A stretch of DNA of 64,000 nucleotides, taken from positions 6,243,201 through 6,307,200 of the forward strand of contig OW799237.1 of the NCBI GenBank assembly GCA_941918925.1, read 5' to 3'. The position numbers were made by a program, and so were the translations under genes. Below are positions 22,931 through 35,245 of this stretch, piece by piece (position 1 is the first letter of the stretch; every line of letters starts with the position of its first letter). Below the pieces are notes generated by a model. The model was not told the origin of the DNA. It ran no database searches and was given only the letters and a program-made list of their open reading frames with translations. Source of the stretch: Phyto melanocephala. Its lineage: Eukaryota > Arthropoda > Insecta > Diptera > Rhinophoridae.

Positions 22931-25900
22931 GTTAATTTATATCTGAACTTAGTTAAACTATTGTTAAACCCAAGGCTCACTCTAGTTTAACTTTACTTAA
23001 ACTTTATTTACTGCCCTATTCATACCAAATATTAAAGGTTAAGAAACCTCTTATTAACTACAATTAAACTATTATTTAAAGATTAACTTAAGATGAGAAA
23101 TAAATTAAATAAATAATTATAATTTTGTATTAAGACCTATAACTTCAGTGCTTTGTTGACCTTTGTTTAGCTTCAGTTAACCCTAAATCAAAGTTAAACT
23201 TAATTGTTATTTTATATTAAGACCTACAACTTCAGTTCTTTGTTAACCTTTGTTAAACTTCAGTTAACACCAATTCAAAGTTAAACTTTATCTCATCTTT
23301 AGTTAGATATACTATAAATTTGTTTAAACTATAGTTAAACTTTCGTTTAACAATAGTTAAGCAACAGTAAAATTTTACTTTACCTTTACTAAAATCCCTA
23401 GGTAAACCCCAATAATATTTGAGTTAAACTACTCTCAGTCAAAATTAGTTAAATTATATCTGAACTTAGTTAAACTATTGTTAAACACTAGGCTAATTCT
23501 AGTTTAACTTTACTTAAACTTTATTTACTGCCTTATTCATACCAAATATTAAAGGCTAAGAAACCTCTTATTAACTACAATTAATCTATTAATTAAAGAT
23601 TAACTTAAGATGAGAAATAAATTAAATAAACAATTATTATTTTTTATTGAGACCTACAACTTCAGTTCTTTGTTAACCTTTTTTAAACTTCAGTTAACCC
23701 TAAGTCAAAGTTATACTTAATTATTTTTTTATATTAAGACCTACAACTCTAGTGCTTTGTTAAACTTTGTTCAACTTCAGTTAACCCTAAGCCAAAGTTA
23801 AAATTAATTATTATTTAATATTAAGACCTACAACTTTAGTGCTTTGTTAAACTTTGTTAAACTTTAGTTAACACTAAGTCAAAATTAAACTTTATCTCAT
23901 CTTTAGTTAGATGTACTATAAATAAAATATTAATTTAAGATTAAAACTTCAGAGCTTTGTTAACCTTTGTTTAGCTTCAGTTAACCCTTAGTCAAAGTTA
24001 AACTTAATTATTATTTTATATTAAGACCTACAACTTCAGTTCTTTGTTAACATTTGTTAAGCTTCAGTTAACCCTAAGTTAAAGTTAAACTTAACTATTA
24101 TTTTATATTAAGACCTACAAATTCAGTTCTTTGTTAACATTTGTTAAGCTTCAGTTAACCCTAAGTTAAAGTTAAACTTAACTATTATTTTATATTAAGA
24201 CCTACAAATTCAGTTCTTTGTTAACCTTGGTTAAACTTCAGTTAACCGTAATTCAAAGTTAAACTTTATCTCATCTTTAGTTAGATATACTATAAATTTG
24301 CTTAAACTATAGTTAAACTTTGGTTTAACAAAAGTTAAGCAACAGTAAAGTTTTACTTTACCTTTGTTAAAATCCCTAGGTAAACCCCTATAATATTTGA
24401 GTTAAACTACTCTTAGTCAAAATTAGTTTAATTATATGTGAACTTAGTTAAACTATTGTTAAACACTATGCTAACTCTAGCTTAACTTTACTTAAACTTT
24501 ATTTACTGCCTTATTCATACCAAATATTAAAGGCTAAGAAACCTCTTATTAACTACAATTAAACTATTATTTAAAGATTAACTTAAGATGAGAAATAAAT
24601 TAATTAAATAATTTTTTTTTTATATTAAGACCTACAATTTCAGTCCTTTGTTAACCTTTGTTAAACTTTAGTTAACCCTAAATCAAAGTTAAACTTAATT
24701 ATTATTTTATATTAAGACCTACAACTTCAGTTCTTTGTTAACCTTTGTTAAACTTTAGTTAACACTAAGTCAAAATTAAACTTTATCTTATCTTTAGTTA
24801 GATATACTATAAATTTGTTTAAACTATAGTTAAAATTTCTTTTAACAATAGTTAAGCAACAGTAAAGTTTTACTTTACCTTTTATAAAATCCCTAGGTAA
24901 ACCCCAATAATATTTGAGTTAAACTACTCTCAGTCAAAATTAGTTAAATTATATTTTAACTTAGTTTAACTATTGTTAAACACTAGGCTAACTCTAGTTT
25001 AACTTTACTTAAACTTTATTTACTGCCTTATTCATACCAATATTAAATGCTAAGAAACCTCTTATTAACTACAATTAAACTATTAATTTAAGATTAACTT
25101 AAGATGAGAAATAAATTAAATAAACAATTATTATTATTTTATATTAAGACCTACAACTTCAGTTCTTTGTTAACCTTTGTTAAACTTCAGTTAACCCTAA
25201 ATCAAAGTTAAACTTAATTATTATTTTATATTAAGACCTACAATATCAGTTCTTTGTTAACCTTTGTAAAACTTCAGTTAACCCTAAGTCAAAGTTAAAC
25301 TTTATCTAATCTTTAGTTAGATATATTAAAAATTTGTTTAAACTATAGTTAAACTTTGGTTTAACAATAGTTAAGCAACAGTAAAGTTCTACTTTACCTT
25401 TATTAAAATCCCTAGATAAACCCCAATAATATTTGGGTTAAACTACTCTCAGTCAAATTTAGTTAAATTTTATCTGAACTTAGTTAAACTATTGTTAAAC
25501 ACTAGGCTAACTCTAGTTTAACTTTACTTAAACTTTATTTACTGCCTTATTCATACCAAATATTAAAGGCTAAGAAACCTCTTATTAACTACAATTAAAC
25601 TATTAATTAAAGACTAACTTAAGATAAGAAATAAATTAATTAAATATTTATTATTTTATATTAAGACCTACAATTTCAGTGCTTTGTTAACCTTTGCTAA
25701 ACTTCAGTTAACCCTAAGTCAAAGTTATACTTAATTATTTTTTTATATTAAGACCTACAACTCTAGTGCTTTGTTAAACTTTGTTCAACTTCAGTTAACC
25801 CTAAGCCAAAGTTAAAATTAATTATTATTTAATATTAAGACCTACAACTTTAGTGCTTTGTTAAACTTTGTTAAACTTTAGTTAACACTAAGTCAAAATT

Positions 25901-27355
25901 AAACTTTATCTCATCTTTAGTTAGATATACTATAAATTTGTTTAAGCTATAGTTAAAATTTCTTTTAACAATAGTTAAGCAACAGTAAATTTTTACTTTA
26001 CCTTTTATAAAATCCCTAGGTAAACCCCAATAATATTTGAGTTAAACTACTCTCAGTCAAAATAAGTTAAATTATATCTGAACTTAGTTAATCTTTTCTT
26101 AAGCTCTGGTTAACTCTAGTTTAACTTAACTTAAACTTTATTTACTGCCCTATTCATACCAAATATTAAAGGTTAAGAAACCTCTTATTAACTACAATTA
26201 AACTATTATTTAAAGATTAACTTAAGATAAGAAATAAATTAATTAAATATTTATTATTTTATATTAAGACCTACAATTTCAGTGCTTTGTTAACCTTTGC
26301 TAAACTTCAGTTAACCCTAAGTCAAAGTTATACTTAATTATTTTTTTATATTAAGACCTACAACTTCAGTGCTTTGTTAAACTTTGTTCAACTTCAGTTA
26401 ACCCTAAGTCAAAGTTAAACTTAACTATTATTTTATATTAAGACCTACAACTTCAGTTCTTTGTTAACCTTTGTTAAACTTTAGTTAACACTAAGTCAAA
26501 ATTAAACTTTATCTCATCTTTAGTTCGATATACTATAAATTTGTTTAAACTATAGTTAAAATTTCTTTTAACAATAGTTAAGCAACAGTAAAGTTTTACT
26601 TTACCTTTTATAAAATCCCTAGGTAAACCCCAATAATATTTGAGTTAAACTACTCTCAGTCAAAATAAGTTAAATTATATCTGAACTTAGTTAATCTTTT
26701 CTTAAGCTCTGGTTAACTCTAGTTTAACTTAACTTAAACTTTATTTACTGCCCTATTCATACCAAATATTAAAGGTTAAGAAACCTCTTATTAACTACAA
26801 TTAAACTATTAATTAAAGATTAACTTAAGATAAGAAATAAATTAATTAAATATTTATTATTTTATATTAAGACCTACAATTTCAGTGCTTTGCTAAACTT
26901 CAGTTAACCCTAAGTCAAAGTTAAACTTAATTATTTTTTTATATTAAGACCTACAACTCTAGTGCTTTGTTAAACTTTGTTCAACTTCAGTTAACCCTAA
27001 GTCAAAGTTAAACTTAACTATTATTTTATATTAAGACCTACAACTTCAGTTCTTTGTTAACCTTTGTTAAACTTTAGTTAACACTAAGTCAAAATTAAAC
27101 TTTATCTCATCTTTAGTTAGATATACTATAAATTTGTTTAAACTATAGTTAAAATTTCTTTTAACAATAGTTAAGCAACAGTAAAGTTTTACTTACTCTC
27201 TGTCAAAATAAGTTAAATTATATCTGAACTTAGTTAAACTATTGTTAAACACTAGGCTAACTCTAGTTTAACTTTACTTAAACTTTATTTACTGCCTTAT
27301 TCATACCAAATATTAAAGGCTAAGAAACCTCTTATTAACTACAATTAAACTCTTA
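22931..27355 (+). repeat. GTTAAAC-rich higher-order satellite array
   Basis: About eight tandem higher-order units begin with GTTAAATTATATCTGAACTT. The starts are near 22931, 23448, 24426, 24943, 25462, 26066, 26669 and 27212, giving spacings of 517, 978, 517, 519, 604, 603 and 543 bp. Within each unit a sub-monomer of about 87 bp (TATTAAGACCTACAACTTCA...) is present two or more times, so 604 is 517 plus one sub-monomer. Each unit also holds ACTGCCTTATTCATACCAAA and AAATCCCTAGGTAAACCCC. The words GTTAAAC and AGTTAA are extremely frequent. No protein is encoded. Confidence 0.9.
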
Positions 27356-27666
27356 ATGGAGTTCGATCGAGACCGTGATGAGCAACAGACGCATTGCGGA
27401 GATCAGAATAATTACTGAGTGTTACAAACTTAGCTTTTACTTTCGTGTTACAGGCATAGACTTGTTAATATTTATTTTCTTTATAAATCTGAAAATAAAT
27501 AAAACTAAGTGCATAAGCAGTGTAAAACAATGAGTTTGAGCTTATTGCTCAAAAACCAAAAATCAAAAAACATTGAAATTAAAAAATGTATTAATAATGT
27601 TAATAATGTTGAAAATAAAAGAAAAAGAACAATAGACAATATGGAATTGCCGTATTCTAAACAAAA
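27356..27666. other. Unique segment between the satellite and family B copy 2
   Basis: The sequence changes abruptly at about 27356 to a non-satellite stretch beginning AATGGAGTTCGATCGAGACC. It continues with moderately GC-rich sequence, then A-rich DNA with a lysine/asparagine-rich open frame from 27509 that runs into the repeat. It resembles a retroelement leader, but no family is recognised and no flanking duplication was found. Confidence 0.3.
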
Positions 27667-29566
27667 ACAAATAAGAGCACTATATTCGGCTGTGCCGAAT
27701 CTTTTATATCCACCACCAATTTTGTGTACATTTAAAGAACAATATTTATTATTTTGTTAATCGCTATGTAATAATCTCTTTATAATAAAATATGTATCAC
27801 TTTCTTTGTAGAGGGTGGTTAAATTTTAAGGGCCCATGTTGAAGGTGAACTACACCTAGTCTTTAAATTTGTTTTCTGCATTTCACTTGACATTTCTCAA
27901 TCTCAAACTTATTCAATTTGATCCGTGGAAAGAGCAACGCTTTAAAGTTATTCAGGTTTTTTTATAAAAATGTGCGTTCAAGTCAAAATGCATTTTGTGC
28001 ATAATTCTTTTGATTCAAATTCGTCCACATTCGGGAAAATTGTAAAAAATATTTAAATTTCTGCAAAACAGGTCTGTATAAAGTGTTAGAAATGAATGCC
28101 TTCTTAGTTCGTTAAATGGGAACTATTGCTGTTGTTGGCGATAGTGTGGCAAAAGAGCAGTCAACCTCGCCTCATCATCATGCCTAACAATTGAGCATCA
28201 ACATTGTCATTGAAAATTTTGACTATCAGATAGAGGAGTGGCGCCAAGGATGGGGGGGGCATTTGGCAGATATTTTTTTAAATACGTAATTGAACCATAC
28301 AAATATTATCATTATAAAAAGAAATAATAATAATTTCCTAAATAATTTGCTTTTTATTTAAATTCAACTTCGCCCTTAAAATTTAACTACCCTTTATAAC
28401 TTCGATATGCTACTAAAATGCTTTTGTAAATGTAGTCTTTCAATGAAAGTGGGCATTAAAGTAGGCGTGTCAATAAAGTTTCTGCTAATAAAGCGTGTTT
28501 ATGTGCTTTTAAATTTAGGCGTGTCAAAGTTATTTTTGCGAATGAGTACAAATTAGATGTTTCATATAGCCCTTTATTATTCCAAAATCTTTATTAATAG
28601 AGAAATTATATGAATTTTAGGTAAAACGTTATATGGGAGGTGGGCATAAAAGCGGGCGTGGCACCTTAATTTTCTGGCACAGTAATGACATTGCCTAGGA
28701 GGATATACGTGGCAAATTTTATCATCATACCTCTCATTTTGGCGGTTTTATGAGCTTTTAAATTTCATTAACGGTAGATAACGTGAAAAGTGGGCGTTAT
28801 AGTAGGCGTGTCAAAGTTATTTTTCGAATGAGTACAACTTAGGTGTTTCAATATAGCCCTTTGTCATTCCAAAATCTTTATTAATAGAGAAATTATATGA
28901 ATTTTAGGTAAAACGTTAAATGGGAGGTGGGCGTAAAAGTGGGCGTGGCACATTGATTTTCCGTTACAAAAAAGTGTCTAACAAAAAAGCAAAGTGTGCA
29001 AAATTTCAGAGTCGTACATCCAAGTTTGTTGCTTTTATGACGTTTTTGTTTTTAAATATACCGAAAATACACTGTGCGGTATAAATTTTCGTACATTTTG
29101 ATCGATAACTCCTTTCCTAATGCATAGATTTAGATAATTTTCGGGGAAAAATATTGTTTTTACTGAGGAAATATATATTCGAAGTTTCATGAGTCTACGT
29201 TAATGCGTTTGGACACAATTCCATTTTATTCGATGTTCGAAGGACACGGTTTTTTCGACCTACTCTTGCTTTTCGAGCTATAACTCTCTTCCTAATATTC
29301 CGATTTAGCCCATTTTCAATACCAAACAAACCTTGTCTATAAGAAAGATTCTGGCAAAATTTGAGCCCCCTAGCTTTTTCGGTGCGACCTCTATCGTGCT
29401 TTCAACAGACGGACAGACGGACGGACATAGCTAGATCGTCATCAAATCAAACCCTGATTCAGAATATATATACTTTATGGGGTCTAAAATGGATATTTCG
29501 ATGTGTTACAAACGGAATGACAAAATGAATATACCCCCACCATTTTTTTGGTGGCGGGTATAAAAA
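27667..29566 (+). repeat. Family B hairpin repeat, copy 2
   Basis: Left hairpin at 27684-27700 and right hairpin at 29530-29562. It is nearly identical to copy 1 over long blocks, including the last 600 bp. It keeps a stretch around TTCGATATGCTACTAAAATG (28402-28421) that copy 1 lacks and copy 3 has, and it lacks one internal repeat unit of copy 1. Confidence 0.85.
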
Positions 29567-29576
29567 TATTATAAAA

Positions 29577-30320
29577 AACAAGTAACAGTGCTATATTCGG
29601 CCGTGCCGAATCTTATATACCCTTCACAACGTGTAGTCATGCAATAACAATTGTTTTTATCACCATTCATCCCATATAAAATACGTGCATACATACGTAC
29701 ACGTTAGAATAAATGTGGCATCGAATCCCAGCTGAGCCAAAAAAATTTTATTTTATTTTATTTTATTTATTTATTATATTATTTTTATTTTTTTTTTAAA
29801 TTTTTTTAAAAAAATTTTTTAGAAAAATTTTTAAAAAATTTTTTAAAACTTTTTTTTTAAATTTTTTTAAAATTTTTTTTTTTATTATTTTTTTCTTATT
29901 TTTAATATTTTTTTTTTTGTAATTTTTTTTGTTTGGTATGTTTTTTACATGTATGTATGTATGTTGTTGTTGTAATTGTGAAAAAAAAAACGAGGTGGTC
30001 GTGGTTTTTTGCTCATATCTCAGAAAGTTATGGGGCGATTGTGCTGAGTTTCAATAGCGATTCATTCCTGGATATTTCCAAGAGATTGATACCATATACA
30101 GATCTGAGGAACATATAGTTGCTTCTAAAAGTTGATTTCAACCAACACACGGACAAACGGGCAGACGGACAGACGGACATACGGATAGACGGACAGACGG
30201 ACAGACGGTCAGGGCTTAATCGACTCCTCTATTCATAAAGTTTCAGAAAATTGTAGAAATTACAAACGGAATGACAAAGCTATATATACCCTTGTGCACC
30301 ACAGGTGAAGGGTATAAAAA
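29577..30320 (+). repeat. Family A hairpin repeat, full-length, inverted-middle form
   Basis: It starts 10 bp after family B copy 2. The left hairpin ATTCGGCCGTGCCGAAT is at 29595-29611. The segment GGCATCGAATCCCAGCTGAG (29716-29735) is in the flipped orientation, matching the copy at 5264-6021. The right-end hairpin TATACCCTTGTGCACC...AGGGTATA is at 30284-30316. The GACGGACAGACGG array spans 30150-30210. Confidence 0.85.
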
Positions 30321-30371
30321 TAATATAAATATAATTAATATAACATTAAAAATTAAAATAAAAAAAAAATT

Positions 30372-30717
30372 TTTCTGACTTAGCTGGGATTTGATGCCAC
30401 GTTTACTCTACCCAGTATATATGTATGTTGTTGTTGTAATTGTGAAAAAAACGAGGTGGTCGTGGTTTTTTGCTCATATCTCAGAAAGTTATAGGGCGAT
30501 TATGCTGAATTTCAATAGCGATTCATTCCCGGATATTTCCAAAAGATTGATACCATACACAGGTCTCAGGAACATATAGTTGCTTGTAAAAGTTAATTTC
30601 AACCAACACACGGACAGACATTCAGGGCTTAATCGACTCCTCTATTCATAAGCTTTCAGAAAATGAAATGACAAAGCTATATATACCCTTGTGCACCACA
30701 GGTGAAGGGTATAAAAA
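30372..30717 (+). repeat. Family A hairpin repeat, 5'-truncated, standard form
   Basis: It begins within TTAGCTGGGATTTGATGCCA and runs through GAGGTGGTCGTGGTTTTTTG to the right-end hairpin at 30682-30714. Its tail has only a single GACAGAC unit and a small deletion in the module before the end. Confidence 0.8.
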
Positions 30718-31480
30718 GTGGTTACACACCACTGTATAAGTTAATTTTTAAAATGTCAACAACTACATTTCAAATAAATTAAAAATAAGTAACGCTATTT
30801 TCATTGTTTACTAAGTGTTGCCAAGTAGTCACTAGTGAACGTCACCTGTAGACATATAATTTTTTTATATAGTTTTTTTTTTATAAAAAAGTGATATTTA
30901 TGTTAAAACTTAACTTAGAAATTAAAATTTTTGCTATTTCTCAATATTCTTTATATACATATACATATTTAAAATAAGCTAAATTATTTATCACAATTGT
31001 AACAAATACTAGTGAGTTAACTTAGAAATTAAAATTTTTGCTATTTCTCAATATTCTTTATATACATATACATATTTAAAATAAGCTAAATTATTTATCA
31101 CAATTGTAACAAATACTAGTGAGTTAACGAAAAATGCAGTATTCGACAACACTGATTTTCGTCTTGCCATTTTATTTACTAAAAGTGTAAAATTGTACTT
31201 GCTTCAAAATTTCATTGCAAGTTGAGTTGCAGGTAGCAACCACACTTTTAGTAAAAAAGTGTTAAAGTAAAGCAGATAATACACGGTTTATTATTTGTGA
31301 CTTATGTGTAACTCTAAATGTCTGTCAAAATTCTTATTTTACAGTCAACTCCTGCTGACTCTTTTCCAGCGGCAGGGGTTTCTGCCACCAGCTGATGTCT
31401 GAAGAGCACGCTATAATTGAAATTTTGTCGGCTTACTTTGCACATGAGTTTCATTGGAGTTGGGTAAATCGGTTAGTCTA
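30718..31480. other. Intergenic with a 109-bp direct duplication
   Basis: GTTAACTTAGAAATT...AATACTAGTGA repeats exactly head to tail over about 30907-31017 and 31018-31126. The rest is AT-rich. A GC-richer patch at 31345-31420 has no recognised identity. Confidence 0.6.
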
Positions 31481-31483
31481 GAT

Positions 31484-31728
31484 TGTTTTTGCCAACAACC
31501 TATATCTCAAACCTATTTTTTTAACAACTCTAAGTTTCACAGAAGCAATGTTTTAAGGGTAACATACGACATGTTTGTATAAAGCAGTAGGAAATTTGAA
31601 AAGCCATACGTAAAAAATAGAGTTACTTTAGTTCGTTTTCGCGAGCAACCTAGTTAATTTTTTGCACAAACCACAATATAATTTAATAGGCATTAGTGAA
31701 AAAACGTCCGAGGTTGTTGGCAAAAATG
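31484..31728. mobile_element. Possible small foldback element
   Basis: TTTTTGCCAACAACCT at 31486-31501 is inverted at 31711-31726 (AGGTTGTTGGCAAAAA), enclosing about 210 bp. No target duplication is clear, so the true ends are uncertain. Confidence 0.4.
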
Positions 31729-31906
31729 AACTTAAGTAACGAGATGTGCTAAACTCTAGCAAAAACATGCCGTGTATTAGCTGTTTAAAGCACAATATTT
31801 ATGTAGTTGTTTGTTTTAAAGACAAAACGTTAAACTTTACACCCGACTACAAAGATACTTGTTTAAGTCTCGGGTATGTACCGACTACCCATGTGAGTTA
31901 TGTTAA

Positions 31907-32421
31907 AGGCCTATTAGACACGCATACTTGTCTTAAGACATGTGTATGGCATACTTTGGGTTTAGCTTTTACACTGTCGAACGCTGATGGCATACTTCAT
32001 TACACAGAAATTTTTGAAGCGAAAACATGGCAATGAAGCTGAAAGTTGTCAATAGTTGCATTTTTTTCTATTTCACTTAATTTTTCTTTTAAAGCATTTT
32101 ATGCATTAATTTTCAATTGTTTGTTGTGGTACAGATTTGATTTTATTTGCCACAATTGTTTGAAGCTTTTATATTTCTCAATAAACTCTTTTCAGAAAAT
32201 AATATTAAAGAGACATATTCAAAAATTTGAATGATTTTTTGGATGAAGTATGACATACACGCTACTAGACGAGTATGTTGGTATGCGACAGACTCAGGTT
32301 TTAAAAAATTTCTGAAAACCAACATACATGTCTAACATACTCGACATATATGCTATTACACAGTGAGATTTGGTATGCCATCGCACATGTCTTAAGACAA
32401 GTATGCGTGTATAATAGGCCT
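31907..32421. mobile_element. TTAA-flanked MITE with about 50-bp terminal inverted repeats
   Basis: Both ends read inward as AGGCCTATTA(G/T)ACACGCATACTTGTCTTAAGACATGTG...ATGGCATAC with few mismatches (31907-31957 and 32371-32421). TTAA lies directly outside at 31903-31906 and 32422-32425. TTAA duplication is the signature of piggyBac-type integration, although AGGCC is not the usual piggyBac tip. A further inner palindrome (GAGTATGTTGG / CCAACATAC) lies at 32270-32335. The 31746-32036 open frame spans the left end and is not a gene. Confidence 0.65.
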
Positions 32422-32436
32422 TTAATAGGCCTTTTA

Positions 32437-32580
32437 GTGGTGAATTGATTAACGCACTGATGCTACTTTGTTGTAATAGTTGTCGAGTATCGTTAATAAA
32501 TATTGAGTAAATCGTATAATCGGTAATGCAAACAACAATAATGATTGTCGAATCATTAAAAGTTAGTTAATCGCACCACT
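32437..32580. mobile_element. Possible small foldback element (AGTGGTG ends)
   Basis: AGTGGTGAATTGATTAAC at 32437-32454 is matched by GTTAGTTAATCGCACCACT at 32562-32580 in inverse orientation. The interior resembles sequence at 34155-34245, which starts CGAGTGGTGCGAATCATTTA. No clear target duplication. Confidence 0.45.
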
Positions 32581-35240
32581 TATATAATGAAAGCAAATTT
32601 TATACCAAAGTGCTGTCCATAATGTAAGCTAATTTCATATAAATCTGTTGTTTGTATAAAAGTGTTATTCATAATATTAGTGCCAAAAACATTTTCAAAT
32701 CTCTCTTCTTAAACAATTATGAAAATTTTATATTTTATCTTAAGTATAATATAATCTTTATATGTTTGAAATCATCTTCTTATAACTACCCCCTTAATGT
32801 TGCCGGCCATTAACATAAATTTACGGCGGCAATGATTATTATCACTCAATATCTTTCAATACCAGCAATAGATAAAATTCTTTATGCTAATAATACGGTT
32901 TCATATAAAAAGCATAGAGATAGATAAGTGACAACCAGGGATCAGAAATGGTGGATACAAATGTATTAACATTCATGAGAAAGAAAAGAAAACGAAGTTG
33001 CTATATCAGCATATACTTATGTATGTATGGTGTACATACATATTTTGCATATTTAAATTTTATGTTTTTGTTGCTAACAGTAATTGCCACTAAAATTGGA
33101 TAAAGAAGGAGATAGACTTGAGTGGGTAATGTTAGTTGCAAAGAAAGGAGGGGGGGGGGGGGGTAAAAGGAGTGGTAAAATCAAAGCAGAAATATATATG
33201 TTTTTTTTTTAAATTGAGAAAAAGAGTATTTCCCTTAGGGTGTCTATGACTTAAGGAAATTTGGTTTTATATAATAGTATATTGCCAATTCGAAGGCATA
33301 TTATCAGTAAATTGACCATAGGATTTTTTGATTTGGCTCATATTTAATTCTGTTTAAACATATCCACTTTAATTTATTGAATTTATTTTATTGACTGAAG
33401 TGTATGTGTCCAAAAAACATCTATAGGAAATGTATGTATAGACGTTTGTTCTGTTTATAAATAAAATCCAAAGATCCATTATCAAAAACACATTTTTCGG
33501 TGCTACTTGCTTGTATAGACGATAAAGTTTGTATGTATTTTTAAGTGTTTTTTGGAGAAATTTGCAAAATATTTCCATTATTATGTTAATAGAAATTTTA
33601 AACTTGAAAAGGAAACCCCTACAAATAAGTATCCTTCAGTGTAGCATAATGATGCTACAGTATTTGTCTACATTTTGCTTAGTCTTTTCATCATTGTTGT
33701 TGTTTTTCTTTTATTACCACTGTATGATTTGATTATTATTTTTTGCTTTTATATTATGCATTTTTGTTGTGATATGATTTGAATTTGAATATGTGATTTC
33801 AACTTATTAATGTTAAAAATAAAATAATATATAATATGATAGACGGAGAAAAGACTGGTAGTAAAGACATACTAAATTAAATTAAGCTGAATATTTTGTA
33901 TATCGTAAAATTGACCATAATGTGAGGAACTTTTATTTAAAACTTGTATGAATAATGTAATCAATGGTCTAAACAAAAAACTATTCCTAATCTATTTTTC
34001 CCAAATTTTCTTCAAAGAAAGTTTTTCATATTTTGAGAAAAGGTAAAAAGAAATTGTCTAGAATAAGAGCAACTTTTCCTCGGTAGCTTGATCATAACTT
34101 TTTCATAATGTGATTTATAAATGAAATTCTAATTAATGTTTAAAAGCTTGAAACGAGTGGTGCGAATCATTTAAACGATCCGACAATCGTTAAATTTGCC
34201 AACACTTATTGTGGTTTGCACTAACGATTATGTGATTAGACGAGCCATCAATTTGTTCAGACTAGAACAAAACGTCGGCAGAGCAATTGTCAAAAAATTG
34301 TTAATGTTCTTTGATATGGATAAAACGTATAAAGTGTATTTTGTTGATATTTGTATGTGTCGTCTCTTTCTTCCATATTCAAAACGCCTTTTAATATCAG
34401 ACATCGTTGAAACTGCGAATTTTTTTTTATTGTATAGTAAAAAATAAAAAAATTAAGTTTGACAATTGCAGACATACTTTAAAAAAAGTTGGTAACGCTG
34501 ATAATTTGTGTATAGGAAAAAACAGTCAGCTGATTGGATACGAGTATCATGTTAATCTACCTTGATAATAATCAAAAACTTTTCATTTTACAACTTCAAA
34601 GAGCAACAATTAATACCCAGATAATATAAATTTTTACATTGATAGCAATGTTCATTTTGATGGAATTAATATTTATAATTCAAAGAGTGATGTGACCACA
34701 TGATATCGCTAGCAATCGAACTTCAATTTCATTTCCAGCTATAAAATAAGGTATTGCAGAGGACAACTGGCAACTAAAAGCTGTAAAATAGTATTTATAT
34801 TGACAACTGTGAAGTTAAAGATATTCTAAAAAGTTTTTAACTTTATTTGAGGGTATATTATTATATTTTTGTTAAGAACGTTTTTAATTTTATTAAAAGT
34901 TATAAACCCAGAGCCTTTTTTTAATTACGCTCCCTTTTCGGTATAAGTGCTTTTTGAAATTTCAAAGTTGACAACGCTGATGGCCACACATCAAACTGTT
35001 TCGTCAAACTCATGTTTTTTTGTAATAGTGTTATTAAAAACAACTCATACGTAAAGGTGGTGAGTTAGACGAAGAGTTAGAAAATACTTTTTTTTGATTT
35101 CCACTAGCTTTGCTGCAGAGATTTGATGCCAATTTGATGTGAGTGTGCTTAAATTAAAAAAAAATCATTTTGGTTAAGTTTTGACAAGGACAACATTATT
35201 TTTATATATAATTATAAGTGTTTCCGTTTGTAAAACAGCT
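32581..35240. other. Intergenic, no supported gene
   Basis: AT-rich DNA. Notable items are a G-run at 33150-33164, a diverged match to the element at 32437-32580 around 34155-34245, and degenerate ACTTGATCATAACTTTT-type phrases near 34085. The open frames (for example 34196-34447) show no domain. Confidence 0.3.
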
Positions 35241-35245
35241 TTTAA

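Noticed and set aside
22931..27355. CRISPR-like regularly spaced repeats
   Set aside because: The whole unit is repetitive with no unique spacers, and the context is a eukaryotic satellite.
29933..30579. Paired open frames reading VVVIVKKTRWSWFFAHISES
   Set aside because: They come from the conserved family A module. The same DNA in other copies is frame-shifted and there is no start or splice context.
31746..32036. 96-codon open frame with several Cys residues
   Set aside because: It crosses the left boundary of the TTAA-flanked element, so it is a fortuitous frame.
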